Under the pieces are notes generated by a model, which was given only the letters and a program-made list of their open reading frames with translations, searched no databases and was not told the DNA's origin. Shown here piece by piece: positions 17,437 to 27,050 of a stretch of 64,000 nt of DNA. Position 1 is the first letter of the stretch; each line of letters begins with the position of its first letter. Origin of the DNA: Poseidonibacter ostreae. Its GTDB lineage: Bacteria; Campylobacterota; Campylobacteria; Campylobacterales; Arcobacteraceae. The position numbers and the translations under genes were made by a program. The stretch covers positions 1-64,000 of the forward strand of contig NZ_WFKJ01000006.1 in NCBI RefSeq assembly GCF_009208075.1, read 5' to 3'.

Positions 17437-18705
17437 TTGTTAAGATTTGCACCAAGTCCTACGTCGGATATGGATATTGAAAGTTTAAGAGTTGCAATAT
17501 TTAACTATATAATTGCAAAACAATTAAATGAAGATTTAGTAATAAGAATTGAGGATATAGATAAAGAAAAAAATATTGATGGAAAAGATAAAGAAATTTT
17601 AGAAATTTTAAGTCTTTTTTCAATTGATTATTTAACTGCAGCACATCAAAGTGACTCTTTAAAATATCATCAAAAAATGGCTATGCAACTTCTTACTAAA
17701 AAGAAAGCTTTTTCTTGTTTTTGTGGAGATGCTAAACTTCAAGAGTTAGAAAATGAAGCAAAAGCAAAAAACAAACCATTTGTATATGATGGTTTTTGTG
17801 AAACTTTATCAGATGAAGCTATTTTAGAAGTAAATGCACCTTTTACTGTAAGAATTAGTAAACCAAAAGAAAATATCAAGTTTACTGATAGTTTACAAGG
17901 TGATTTTGATATAACACCTGATGAAATTGACGCTTTTAATATTTTAAAACATGACAAAACACCAACATATGATTATGCCTGTGCAGTTGATGATATGTTA
18001 ATGGATATTTCGCTTGTAATTAGAAATAAAAAACATATTGCAAGTACTGCAAAACAAATACATATTAGAAACTCTTTAGGATATACAAAAGAGATAAAGT
18101 ATGCACACTTAGCTAATATTTCTAATGTTTCAAATTCTGTAAAAGATTTAATTGATGATGGCTTTCTTCCTAGTGCAATTGCAAACTATTTAGTTCTTTT
18201 AGGAAATAAAACTCCTAAAGAAATCTTTACTTTAGAAGAAGCTATAAAGTGGTTTAATCTTGAAGATATTTCAAAAGAAGCAGTTAAATTTGATATTGAT
18301 AAATTAAGATTTATTAATAAAAAACATTTAGAACAAATGGATGAAATGAGATTATCTAAGTTATTAGGATTTGCTGATTTAGATATTGGTAAACTTGGAA
18401 AGATTTATTTAGAAGAGTTAAGTACACTTAAAGAGTTAAAAAATAAAATAGATACTATTTTTGAAGCTAAAACAACATGTCCTGGTTTTGATGAAGAGTT
18501 TGCAAAGTTAAAAGAGTGTTTACAAAATGCACCTTATTATGATAATTTTGATGATTTAAAAAAATATATCATAGAAAAAACACAATTAAAAGATGATTCT
18601 TTAGACAAACCTTTAAGATTCATTTTAACTGGAAGTAAAAGTGGACCAGATATTTCTAATATTTATCCATTAATCAAAAATTATTTAGGAGAAATTGTAA
18701 AATGA
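17437..18705 (+). CDS. Glutamyl-tRNA synthetase paralogue with both catalytic motifs lost
   Basis: This 422-residue protein is a class I GluRS by overall sequence (MLRFAPSPT at the start; [22 protein letters not shown] near residue 245) and sits where Campylobacter has gltX, before yggT-slt. It starts with TTG two bases after the previous stop, with AAGGAAAT upstream. HIGH is replaced by DIES at residues 13-16, the preceding Gly is Ser10, and RIEDTD reads RIEDID (37-42). The KMSKR loop is absent: after YAHL (222-225) the chain runs ANISNVSN straight into SVKDLIDDG, about 11 residues shorter than in active relatives. ATP-dependent charging should be impossible. The frame is otherwise intact. 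It may be a pseudoenzyme with a new role, or a gene starting to decay. Confidence 0.85.
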   Translation: MLRFAPSPTSDMDIESLRVAIFNYIIAKQLNEDLVIRIEDIDKEKNIDGKDKEILEILSLFSIDYLTAAHQSDSLKYHQKMAMQLLTKKKAFSCFCGDAKLQELENEAKAKNKPFVYDGFCETLSDEAILEVNAPFTVRISKPKENIKFTDSLQGDFDITPDEIDAFNILKHDKTPTYDYACAVDDMLMDISLVIRNKKHIASTAKQIHIRNSLGYTKEIKYAHLANISNVSNSVKDLIDDGFLPSAIANYLVLLGNKTPKEIFTLEEAIKWFNLEDISKEAVKFDIDKLRFINKKHLEQMDEMRLSKLLGFADLDIGKLGKIYLEELSTLKELKNKIDTIFEAKTTCPGFDEEFAKLKECLQNAPYYDNFDDLKKYIIEKTQLKDDSLDKPLRFILTGSKSGPDISNIYPLIKNYLGEIVK

Positions 18706-18974
18706 TAGATGCCTTCATTACTTCAGTACTTACTGTAGTCTTAACGATTATATCTTTATATAAATGGGTTATTATAATCTCAGCGTTACTAACATGGGTT
18801 AGACCTGATCCAAATAATCCTATTGTACAAATGTTATATAGATTAACAGAACCAGCTTATGCCTTAGTGCGAAAATATATTCCTACTGTTTTTGGTGGAA
18901 TGGATTTAGCTCCAATTATATTAATCTTTGGATTAATGTTCTTAGAGATTTTCTTAAAAAACTTATTCTTCTAG
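18702..18974 (+). CDS. YggT family membrane protein
   Basis: This 90-residue protein has two hydrophobic segments (about 5-28 and 65-88) around the YggT motif [34 protein letters not shown]. Family members are inner-membrane proteins linked to cell shape, division or osmotic response in different bacteria; the exact role is unsettled. Its ATG overlaps the preceding stop by four bases (ATGA). The gltX-yggT-slt order matches Campylobacter. Confidence 0.92.
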   Translation: MIDAFITSVLTVVLTIISLYKWVIIISALLTWVRPDPNNPIVQMLYRLTEPAYALVRKYIPTVFGGMDLAPIILIFGLMFLEIFLKNLFF

Positions 18975-18983
18975 TAGAATATT

Positions 18984-20636
18984 ATGAAAAAATTATTAGC
19001 TTCACTATTTTGTCTTGTATCATTAAATCTTAATGCAAATATTGAAGCTGTTAATATTACAGATAAGGGTTTTAAAGTTACACTAGATTGGCTTGATGAA
19101 AAGCCTAAATCTTACGCAAAAGATTTCTTTATAATTCAATACTTAAATCAAAAAGATATTAGTGAAGTTGATGCTCAAATAGCTTATGATATGTCAAGAG
19201 CAAAAAAAGGAAGAGTTAAAAAAGCTTTTAATAAAAGGTTTTCAAAAATTCCAAATAAAGATTTACGATGTTATCGGGCAAGTTCTAAAGAGTTATTAAA
19301 AGAGAACTCTAGATGTATAGCTTTAGGATTGAGTATTTTTGATGCAACTAAAATGTCAAAAGAAAACCTAAAAATTGCAATCCAAAAGATTAAAGACTAC
19401 CCTACTTTAGCAAATGATTTAAAAGTTTTTGCAGATAATAATCCTTTTGATGCTTTAATAAATTCAAATACAAGTAGATTTTATAGATTATTTTTTGACT
19501 CAAGAGATACTTATCGTTTTAATATTCTAAATAATTTAATACCTCAAAGTTTTATTGATAAGTTATCACAAGAAGATACTTTTAATAGATTTATATCTTA
19601 TGTTGTTCATCGAGGAGAATTAAAAAAGCTGCAAAAGTCTTTATTTAATGTTAAGAATAATAATAAAATTACAAATCAAACTTTTTTCTCATTAGCTTTA
19701 AATGCTATTAATCATAATGAAGAAACAGTTGCATTAAACTATTTGAATAAAGCCTATAATAAGTCATATTTACAATCAGATAAAGATAGAGCACTTTTTT
19801 GGATTTATTTATTAACTCAAAATAAAACATTTTTAAATCAAACTGCTCAAAGTTGGGATAATAACCTCTACTCATTATATGCAAAAGAGTTATTAGAAGT
19901 AAAAATAGATAATATTTATTATGATATTGATATTCCAAATACGCCAAGTTCATATAATACATTAGATCAATTTGAATGGATTAAAGTTGAAGAAGATACA
20001 AAGAAAAACTTTGATGATAATAAACTTTTAAAATATGAAAACCTTTTTACAGATGTATCAACTTTACCTCATTATGCTTATGTATTAGAAAGACACTCTA
20101 AATATAAAAAGCAATATTATATAAAACCTTTTAGAGCTACTATGAAAAATTATGACCTTAGTAAACAGGTTTTAATGTATGCAATTGGAAGACAAGAGAG
20201 TAGATTTATTCAATCTGCTGTCTCTTTTGCAACTGCACAAGGTGTAATGCAAATCATGCCGTTTTTATCAAAAGCCTTAGCAAAACAATTAAAAGAGCCA
20301 TATAATATTTATGAACAGTTTTTGCCAGAAGTAAATTTAAAGTATGCAAATAAACATCTTGATTCTTTAACTAAACAATTTGATAACAACCCTTTATTTA
20401 TAGCTTATGCATATAATGGAGGTCCAGGTTATACAAGAAGTCAATTTAAACGTGGTCTTTTTAAAGAAAAAAATAGATTTGAACCATTTATGAGTATAGA
20501 ACAAATTTCCTATGCAGAAACTAGAAAATATGGAAAAAAAGTTTTATCAAACTATTATATTTATAACAACCATCTAAATGAAGAAAATAAAGTAACTTTA
20601 TCTTCTATTTTTCAAAAGTTAATTTTGCCGAATTAG
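18984..20636 (+). CDS. slt: Soluble lytic murein transglycosylase
   Basis: Slt cleaves peptidoglycan strands to 1,6-anhydromuropeptides in the periplasm. The 550-residue precursor has a signal peptide (MKKLLASLFCLVSLNLNA), a long helical superhelix, and a C-terminal lysozyme-like domain. This domain contains AIGRQESRFIQSAVSFATAQ with the catalytic Glu in QES, GVMQIMP, and AYNGGPGYTRSQF. The length is normal for Campylobacterota Slt. Its 3' end overlaps the convergent lipoprotein gene by 32 bases. Confidence 0.93.
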   Translation: MKKLLASLFCLVSLNLNANIEAVNITDKGFKVTLDWLDEKPKSYAKDFFIIQYLNQKDISEVDAQIAYDMSRAKKGRVKKAFNKRFSKIPNKDLRCYRASSKELLKENSRCIALGLSIFDATKMSKENLKIAIQKIKDYPTLANDLKVFADNNPFDALINSNTSRFYRLFFDSRDTYRFNILNNLIPQSFIDKLSQEDTFNRFISYVVHRGELKKLQKSLFNVKNNNKITNQTFFSLALNAINHNEETVALNYLNKAYNKSYLQSDKDRALFWIYLLTQNKTFLNQTAQSWDNNLYSLYAKELLEVKIDNIYYDIDIPNTPSSYNTLDQFEWIKVEEDTKKNFDDNKLLKYENLFTDVSTLPHYAYVLERHSKYKKQYYIKPFRATMKNYDLSKQVLMYAIGRQESRFIQSAVSFATAQGVMQIMPFLSKALAKQLKEPYNIYEQFLPEVNLKYANKHLDSLTKQFDNNPLFIAYAYNGGPGYTRSQFKRGLFKEKNRFEPFMSIEQISYAETRKYGKKVLSNYYIYNNHLNEENKVTLSSIFQKLILPN

Positions 20637-21084
20637 AGTTTTTATTACTTAATGTAAGCGTTAAGTTATAAGTATTTTCTACTTGATTAAACTTTACAAG
20701 GTAGTATTTTCCCCAAGTGTTTTTTGATAATATATCTTTATATCTTTCATCATTAGCTGCTATTTCTTCAATAGATTTTGGCTTTTGTTCATTTAAAGTA
20801 AAAGAGTATCCATTTTCATTTATATCTTGATTATCTTGATTAACAAAATATACAGATGTAACAAACACTTCATCTTTAGAATTAAACTCTTTAATATCTG
20901 TATTATTTAAGTAAGTTGCCCATAAAAGAGCTTTTTGCTCTTTATTTATGATTACATCAGCTTTTTTAGTATACTGCATAGCTTTAGCTTCAATTTCATT
21001 TTTATTAAAATGCTTTAAGGCAGTAGTTGATGAGCATCCTATAAATATTGTTGATAATATTGATATAGATAAAGTTTTGTACAT
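20605..21084 (-). CDS. Lipoprotein of unknown function
   Basis: This 159-residue precursor has a lipoprotein signal (LSISILSTIFIGC, lipobox ending at Cys17). The mature part is hydrophilic and contains KQKALLWATYLNNTD-like and FVTSVYFVNQD segments, with a beta-rich C-terminus. A lipoprotein gene occupies the same place in Campylobacter (between slt and mobB). The function is not known. It is convergent with slt and lies downstream of glnS on the minus strand. Confidence 0.85.
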   Translation of the reverse strand: MYKTLSISILSTIFIGCSSTTALKHFNKNEIEAKAMQYTKKADVIINKEQKALLWATYLNNTDIKEFNSKDEVFVTSVYFVNQDNQDINENGYSFTLNEQKPKSIEEIAANDERYKDILSKNTWGKYYLVKFNQVENTYNLTLTLSNKNSNSAKLTFEK

Positions 21085-21103
21085 ATATTAACCTTTTTAT
21101 TTA

Positions 21104-23377
21104 TTATTTTAACTTTTGTGCTACAAGCTTATTAACTACTTGTGGGTTTGCTTTTCCGCCAGTACTTTTTAATACTTGACCAACAAAGAAACCTAAAAGC
21201 TTTGTATTTCCATTTTTAAATTTAGCAACATTATCTGGATTTTTTTCAATAATTTCATCGATAATTGGTGAAATTATAGCAGGGTCACTAATTTGTACAA
21301 GTCCTTTATCTTCAACTATTTTTGTTGGGTTTTCTCCACTTTTTACCATTTCTTCAAATACTTGTTTTGCAATTTTACTCGATATCGTGCCATCATCAAG
21401 GATTTTTACAAGTTGAGATATTTGACTTGCTGTAAATTTAAGTTCAGATGTATCTTTTTCTTTTAACTCTCTTGCTACTTCTGTTACAACAATATTTGCT
21501 AAACTAATAGGACTATTTAATGTTGTTAAACACTCTTGATAAAATGATGAAAGCTTTTCATCCCGTGCTAAAATATTTGCTACTTCATTATTTAATCCAA
21601 ACTCTTTTGAATACTTTTCAAATAATGCTTTTTCTTCATCACTCATAGCTGTAACTTCTCCAACTATTTGTTCATTTTTAGCTTGTATTTTTACTTGAGT
21701 ATTTTCTTTGTTTTTTTGCTCAGGTTTTTCAACTTTTGTTTTTTTACCCCAAGAGTCTTTAAGTCCAACTATTTTATTAAAGACAGGTTTTTCATCACTA
21801 TAATCAATTGGATCAGCATAAAAATACCCTTGTCTTTCAAACTGGAATCTTTCATCTATTTTTTCAAGTATAACAGCAGGCTCAATAAGTGCATTTTTAA
21901 TAACTTTTAATGAATTAGGATTTAAATCTTCAATTCCCTCAGGAGCTTCATTTTTAAATAATCTATCATAAAGTCTTACTTCAACTTTTTTTGCTGCTTT
22001 TGAACATACCCATTGAATAGCACTTTTTACTTTAATTCCACTAGTATCACTTCCACTTTTAGAATTAGGATAATATTCAGCTTTTATTTCTGTAATATTT
22101 CCATCTGAGTCTTTTATAACTTCTTTGCAAGAGATTATATATCCATGTCTAAGTCGAACTGCTTGTGTAGGAGTTAAACGAAAATATCCTTTTTCAGGAT
22201 TTTGGGAAAAATCATCACGTTCAATAAAAATCTCACGTGAGAAAGGTACTTTTCTTGAACCCTCTTTTGGAACATCATGTGGATAGTATGAAGCATCAAG
22301 TTCTTCACTACCTTCATAGTTTTCTATTGTAACTTTAAGTGGGTCAAGTACTGTTAATACTCTAGGTACTTTTTTATTTAAATCATCTCTAATACAAAAT
22401 TCTAGTTGTGCAACATCAACCATTGAATTAGCTTTAGCAACTCCAATTTGATCACAAAAATTTAAAATAGATTCTTTTGTATACCCTTTTCTTTTGTATC
22501 CAGCGATTGTAGGCATTCTTGGATCATCCCAACCATTTACATATTTACCATCAACTAATTCTAAAAGTTTTCTTTTACTCATTACTGTATAGTTTATTCC
22601 AAGACGAGCAAATTCATGTTGGTATGGTCGAGGTAATTCTAGTTTTAAAGTATCTAATACCCAGTTATAAATATCACGGTTATTTTCAAACTCTAGCGTA
22701 CAAATAGAGTGAGAAACATTTTCAATATAATCAGATAAACAATGAGCAAAATCATACATTGGATAAATACACCATTTATCCCCTGCTCTAAAATGATGAG
22801 CATGTCTAATACGATATAAAAGAGGATCTCTAAGCTTCATATTAGCAGCACCCATATCAATTTTTGCTCTTAATACATGTTCTCCATCTTTAAATTCGCC
22901 ATTTTTCATTCTTTCAAAAAGGTCTAAGTTTTCTTCAATAGTTCTATTAGCAAATTTACTTCGAACTCCTGCTTGTGTAACAGTTCCCCTATTCTCACGC
23001 ATTTGTTCTTCATTTACGCTATCAACATATGCCTTATTGATTTTAATAAGTTTAACAGCATAATCATATATTTTATCAAAATAATCAGAAGTAAAACATA
23101 CGTTTTCTCCCCAATCAAATCCAAGCCAAGAAACAGCATCTTTTAAAGCTTCTACATATTTCGTATCTTCTTTAGTTGGGTTTGTATCGTCCATTCTAAG
23201 ATTACAATGACCCTTGAAGTCTGATGCAATACCAAAATTTATACAAATAGATTTTGCATGCCCTATGTGAGGAAAGCCATTTGGCTCAGGTGGAAATCTA
23301 GTAATAACTTCTTTATATTTGCCAGAGTTTAAGTCCTCATTTACTATTGCATGTAAAAAATCTTTATTTTCACTCAT
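21104..23377 (-). CDS. glnS: Glutaminyl-tRNA synthetase with C-terminal YqeY domain
   Basis: GlnRS charges tRNA-Gln directly. The 757-residue protein has the HIGH motif at 37-40 (FPPEPNGFPHIGH), the MSKRKLLELV form of the second motif, and beta-barrel domains to about residue 555. A C-terminal YqeY/GatB-like domain of about 150 residues ends in LLGFFVGQVLKSTGGKANPQ. This fusion is known in a subset of bacterial GlnRS. Many Campylobacterota instead make Gln-tRNA with a second GluRS and GatCAB, so a GlnRS here, 2.4 kb from a disarmed GluRS, is notable. It sits inside an otherwise Campylobacter-like gene order, suggesting an insertion. Confidence 0.94.
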   Translation of the reverse strand: MSENKDFLHAIVNEDLNSGKYKEVITRFPPEPNGFPHIGHAKSICINFGIASDFKGHCNLRMDDTNPTKEDTKYVEALKDAVSWLGFDWGENVCFTSDYFDKIYDYAVKLIKINKAYVDSVNEEQMRENRGTVTQAGVRSKFANRTIEENLDLFERMKNGEFKDGEHVLRAKIDMGAANMKLRDPLLYRIRHAHHFRAGDKWCIYPMYDFAHCLSDYIENVSHSICTLEFENNRDIYNWVLDTLKLELPRPYQHEFARLGINYTVMSKRKLLELVDGKYVNGWDDPRMPTIAGYKRKGYTKESILNFCDQIGVAKANSMVDVAQLEFCIRDDLNKKVPRVLTVLDPLKVTIENYEGSEELDASYYPHDVPKEGSRKVPFSREIFIERDDFSQNPEKGYFRLTPTQAVRLRHGYIISCKEVIKDSDGNITEIKAEYYPNSKSGSDTSGIKVKSAIQWVCSKAAKKVEVRLYDRLFKNEAPEGIEDLNPNSLKVIKNALIEPAVILEKIDERFQFERQGYFYADPIDYSDEKPVFNKIVGLKDSWGKKTKVEKPEQKNKENTQVKIQAKNEQIVGEVTAMSDEEKALFEKYSKEFGLNNEVANILARDEKLSSFYQECLTTLNSPISLANIVVTEVARELKEKDTSELKFTASQISQLVKILDDGTISSKIAKQVFEEMVKSGENPTKIVEDKGLVQISDPAIISPIIDEIIEKNPDNVAKFKNGNTKLLGFFVGQVLKSTGGKANPQVVNKLVAQKLK

Positions 23378-23525
23378 TCTTATTAAACCTTTTGATTTTG
23401 ATACTTTTTTAAGAGTTGTATTTTATCTTATTTGTGCTTATATAATCTAAGGATTTAGCATTAGAATAATAAAATAAACTGCTATATAAATATACTTTAA
23501 CCCTACTTTAGATAAAATCCATTTT

Positions 23526-24023
23526 ATGAATAAAAAAAGATTAGTAGTGGCCTTCTCAGGACCATCAAATAGTGGAAAAACAACAGCAATAGTAAAAGTG
23601 TCAAATATTCTACAAGATAGAGGTTTTAAAGTTTGTATTATTAAACATGATCCAAAAGATAAAGCTATGTTTGATAGACCAGGAAAAGATTCGTTTAAAT
23701 TTGGGGAAACAGGTGCAGATGTTGCAGTTGTAAGTCCAAATAAAACTACTTTATTAAAAAAACAAACTTCAACAATTGATGAAATGATTGATTTATTTGA
23801 TGATTTTGATTACTTATTAGTTGAGGGTTTAAAAACTTTAGACTTACCTAGAATTTCTATTTTTAGAAATAGTTTAAATGAAGATTACTTTAAAGTAACA
23901 GATGCAATAGCTAGCGATGATACTATTAATGATGATGATATTCCATCAACAATTGACAGATTAAACTTAAACTCTCCAGAAGATATGATTATCTGGATTG
24001 ATAAAAACGCAAAGAGAGTATAA
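23526..24023 (+). CDS. mobB: Molybdopterin-guanine dinucleotide biosynthesis protein MobB
   Basis: MobB is a GTP-binding accessory to MobA in making the guanine-dinucleotide form of the molybdenum cofactor. The 165-residue protein has the P-loop GPSNSGKTT at about residues 12-20, then [11 protein letters not shown] and [16 protein letters not shown], typical of MobB. It heads the mobB-fbp-small protein-metG run, which matches Campylobacter. It is divergent from glnS. Confidence 0.92.
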   Translation: MNKKRLVVAFSGPSNSGKTTAIVKVSNILQDRGFKVCIIKHDPKDKAMFDRPGKDSFKFGETGADVAVVSPNKTTLLKKQTSTIDEMIDLFDDFDYLLVEGLKTLDLPRISIFRNSLNEDYFKVTDAIASDDTINDDDIPSTIDRLNLNSPEDMIIWIDKNAKRV

Positions 24024-24025
24024 AT

Positions 24026-24868
24026 ATGCAAGATATAATTAAAGCAATAGAAGAAGCAAGTATTAAGATTAAAGAGTTAATTGAAACTGGTGATACAGGA
24101 AAAAGTGAACAAGAAAATTCAACTGGTGATACTCAATTAAAACTTGATATTGCAAGTGATGTAATTATTGAAGATATATTTAAAACAATTCCAAGTATTA
24201 AAGCTATTGTTTCTGAAGAACAAGAAGAGATTGTTAATTTAAATGAAAATGGTGAATATTTAATTGCTTACGATCCATTAGATGGTTCATCTTTAGTAGA
24301 TGTAAATTTATCTGTTGGTTCTATTTACGGAATTTATAAAGATAATTTTGATGCTAAAAGTATTATAGCTTCTGTTTATGTTGTATTTGGTCCACGAGTT
24401 GAAATGGTAGTTGCTATTGATGATGTTAAAATGTATAGATTAAAAAAAGGAAAATTTGAATTTATTCAAACTATTACTTTAGATGAAAAAGGAAAGCTTA
24501 ATGCACCAGGTTCAACACAAAACTGTTGGGCTCCTTTTCATAAACAATTAATTGATGATATTTTTAATGATGGTTACAGATTAAGATACTCTGGTGGTAT
24601 GGTTCCTGATTTACACCAGATTTTACTTAAAGGTGGTGGTTTATTCTCTTATCCAGGAACTACAGATAGACCAAAAGGTAAATTAAGACAATTATTTGAA
24701 GTATTCCCATTTGCTTATACTTATGAAAAAGCAAATGGTCAAGCAGTTGATGGTTTTAAAAGAGCTTTAGAAGTTGAAACTACACATATCCATGATACAA
24801 CTCCTTGTTTCTTTGGTTCAAATACTGAGATTAATAGAGTTTTAGAAGTTTATAAAAAGAATGGATAA
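24026..24868 (+). CDS. fbp: Class 1 fructose-1,6-bisphosphatase
   Basis: This gluconeogenic enzyme hydrolyses fructose 1,6-bisphosphate. The 280-residue protein has the metal-binding segment [20 protein letters not shown], with Glu residues before it, and the active-site segments [20 protein letters not shown] and [14 protein letters not shown]. It starts 2 bases after mobB and its 3' end overlaps the next small gene by 8 bases. It fits with oxaloacetate decarboxylase and PEP carboxykinase encoded a few kilobases away in a gluconeogenic lifestyle. Confidence 0.94.
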   Translation: MQDIIKAIEEASIKIKELIETGDTGKSEQENSTGDTQLKLDIASDVIIEDIFKTIPSIKAIVSEEQEEIVNLNENGEYLIAYDPLDGSSLVDVNLSVGSIYGIYKDNFDAKSIIASVYVVFGPRVEMVVAIDDVKMYRLKKGKFEFIQTITLDEKGKLNAPGSTQNCWAPFHKQLIDDIFNDGYRLRYSGGMVPDLHQILLKGGGLFSYPGTTDRPKGKLRQLFEVFPFAYTYEKANGQAVDGFKRALEVETTHIHDTTPCFFGSNTEINRVLEVYKKNG

Positions 24869-25067
24869 AACAAACGACATAGTTATTGACGAGTGGGAAA
24901 TAAAGCTTGATCAAAAACTAGTTGAAATAAAAGAGTGTCAAACAAGTAATTCCTTAGAGTCATGTACTCCATGTGATAAGTTTTTTGACTGTGACTTAAG
25001 AAAGAAATACGTCCTGGCTGTTTATTCATCAATGAATAAAGGTGCTGGCGGTGGCTTTGAATTTTAA
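24861..25067 (+). CDS. Small cysteine-containing conserved protein
   Basis: This 68-residue protein overlaps the end of fbp by 8 bases and precedes metG by 27 bases. It has four or five cysteines in a [19 protein letters not shown] pattern that could bind a metal, followed by [22 protein letters not shown] small gene sits at the same place in Campylobacter. No function is known; the cysteine spacing suggests a zinc or iron site (inference). Confidence 0.8.
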   Translation: MDKTNDIVIDEWEIKLDQKLVEIKECQTSNSLESCTPCDKFFDCDLRKKYVLAVYSSMNKGAGGGFEF

Positions 25068-25094
25068 TATTATAATTTATAAAAGAGGTAAATA

Positions 25095-27050
25095 ATGGAA
25101 GAATCTTGTAAAAATGTTTATATAACAACACCAATATATTATGTAAATGATATAGCACATATAGGACACGCTTATACAACGATTATAGCAGATATGCTAG
25201 CTAGATATTCAAGATTAACAGGTGCGAATACTTATTTTTTAACTGGAACTGATGAGCATGGTCAAAAGATTGCACAAAGTGCAGAACAAAGAGGAAAAAC
25301 TCCTAAAGAGTATGCTGATGAAGTTTCTGGAAAGTTCAAAGCTTTATGGGATGATTTTGATATTTCTTATGATAAGTTTATTAGAACTACAGATGATGAG
25401 CATAAAACTGGTGTTCAAGCAGCATTCCAAAAGATGTATGATAAAGGTGACATTTATAAAGGTGATTATGAAGGTTATTACTGTGTATCATGTGAGACAT
25501 TCTTTACTGAAAAACAGTTAGTTGATGAGCAGTTTTGTCCTGATTGTGGAAAGCCTACAAATATTGTAAAAGAAGAGAGTTATTTCTTTAAATTATCTGC
25601 TTATGAAGATAAACTAATTAAGTGGTATGAAGAGAATGAAGACTGTATTCTTCCAAGATCTAAGAAAAATGAAATTGTAAACTTTGTTCAAGGTGGATTA
25701 AGAGACTTATCAATCTCTAGAACTTCTTTTGATTGGGGTGTTAAACTTCCTGAAGCTATGAATGAGCCAAAGCATGTTATGTATGTTTGGCTTGATGCTT
25801 TAATGAACTATATTACTGCACTTGGATACGGAACTGATGAAAAAGAGATGGGACACTGGCCTGCTTCTACTCATCTAGTAGGAAAAGATATTTTACGATT
25901 CCATGCTATTTATTGGCCAGCATTCTTAATGTCTTTAGACTTACCATTACCAAAGCATATTGCAGCTCATGGATGGTGGACTCGAGATGGTGAGAAAATG
26001 TCTAAATCAAAAGGTAATGTAGTTGATCCAAAACTTGTAGCTGATGCTTACGGTTTAGATGCATTTAGATACTTCATGCTAAGAGAAGTTCCTTTTGGTC
26101 AAGATGGTGACTTTTCACAAAAAGCTTTAATGGATAGAATCAACTCTGACTTAGGAAATGATTTAGGAAACTTATTAAACAGAATTTCTGGAATGAGTGG
26201 AAAATATTTTGACTTTAAAGTATCTTCAAAAGATGTTAAAAAGTTCCATCAAAAAGAGTTAGATGAAGTAGAAGAAATTTTTGAAAATATAGAAGAATAT
26301 CTATACAAAATGCAATTAAATAGATATTTGGAAGATATTTGGAAAGTATTAACTATTGCAAATAAAGCAATTGGTGATTATGAACCTTGGAACTTAATGA
26401 AAGAAGGTAAAAGTGATGAAGCTATGGCCTTAGTTGCTTTAATTACAAATATCATGGCTAGAGTTTCACTTCTTTTAGATTCTGTAATGCCTGATAAGAT
26501 TGCTAAAATTGCAGCTTCTTTAGGAATTACTATTGATAATAAAACTTATACATCTTTAATATTAAATAAAGAATTAATAGCTGATACAACTATTACAAAA
26601 GTTGAGCAACTTTTCCCTAGAATTGAAGAAATTCTTTTAGAACAAGCAAAACCTGCAGTTGTTGAAAAAGCTGTTGCAGAAGTTAAAGCTTCAAAAAAAG
26701 AAGATAAAGTTGAAGAAGATGATAACTTAATCACAATTGATAAGTTTTTTGAAACATCTTTAAAAATAGGAACTATTGTAGAAGCCCAAGAAGTTCCAAA
26801 ATCTAAAAAACTTTTAAAATTACAAGTTGATTTAGGTGAAGGAAGAAATAGACAAATCTTAGCAGGTATAAAAGAGTTTTATAATGCAGATGATTTAGTA
26901 GGAACACAAGCATGTGTTGTTGCAAATTTAAAGCCAGCTAAATTAATGGGAATGCTAAGTGAAGGAATGTTAATGGCTGCAAAAGATGAAAATGGTTTAT
27001 CTTTAATAAGACCAGAAGCTCCAAAAGAAATTGGAACTAAAATAAGCTAG
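25095..27050 (+). CDS. metG: Methionyl-tRNA synthetase
   Basis: MetRS charges elongator and initiator tRNA-Met. The 651-residue protein has HIGH at 22-25, a zinc-knuckle insertion with CVSCETFF and CPDCG, and EKMSKSKGN. The C-terminal EMAP/Trbp111-like tRNA-binding domain covers about residues 550-651 (FFETSLKIGTIVEAQEVPKSKK). AAAGAGG lies upstream of the ATG. Its last base is the first base of the following GTG start. Confidence 0.95.
   Translation: MEESCKNVYITTPIYYVNDIAHIGHAYTTIIADMLARYSRLTGANTYFLTGTDEHGQKIAQSAEQRGKTPKEYADEVSGKFKALWDDFDISYDKFIRTTDDEHKTGVQAAFQKMYDKGDIYKGDYEGYYCVSCETFFTEKQLVDEQFCPDCGKPTNIVKEESYFFKLSAYEDKLIKWYEENEDCILPRSKKNEIVNFVQGGLRDLSISRTSFDWGVKLPEAMNEPKHVMYVWLDALMNYITALGYGTDEKEMGHWPASTHLVGKDILRFHAIYWPAFLMSLDLPLPKHIAAHGWWTRDGEKMSKSKGNVVDPKLVADAYGLDAFRYFMLREVPFGQDGDFSQKALMDRINSDLGNDLGNLLNRISGMSGKYFDFKVSSKDVKKFHQKELDEVEEIFENIEEYLYKMQLNRYLEDIWKVLTIANKAIGDYEPWNLMKEGKSDEAMALVALITNIMARVSLLLDSVMPDKIAKIAASLGITIDNKTYTSLILNKELIADTTITKVEQLFPRIEEILLEQAKPAVVEKAVAEVKASKKEDKVEEDDNLITIDKFFETSLKIGTIVEAQEVPKSKKLLKLQVDLGEGRNRQILAGIKEFYNADDLVGTQACVVANLKPAKLMGMLSEGMLMAAKDENGLSLIRPEAPKEIGTKIS

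Noticed and set aside
17437-18705. Treating the GluRS-like gene simply as a functional gltX
   Set aside because: Both class-I signature motifs are replaced or deleted; the name would hide the key feature.
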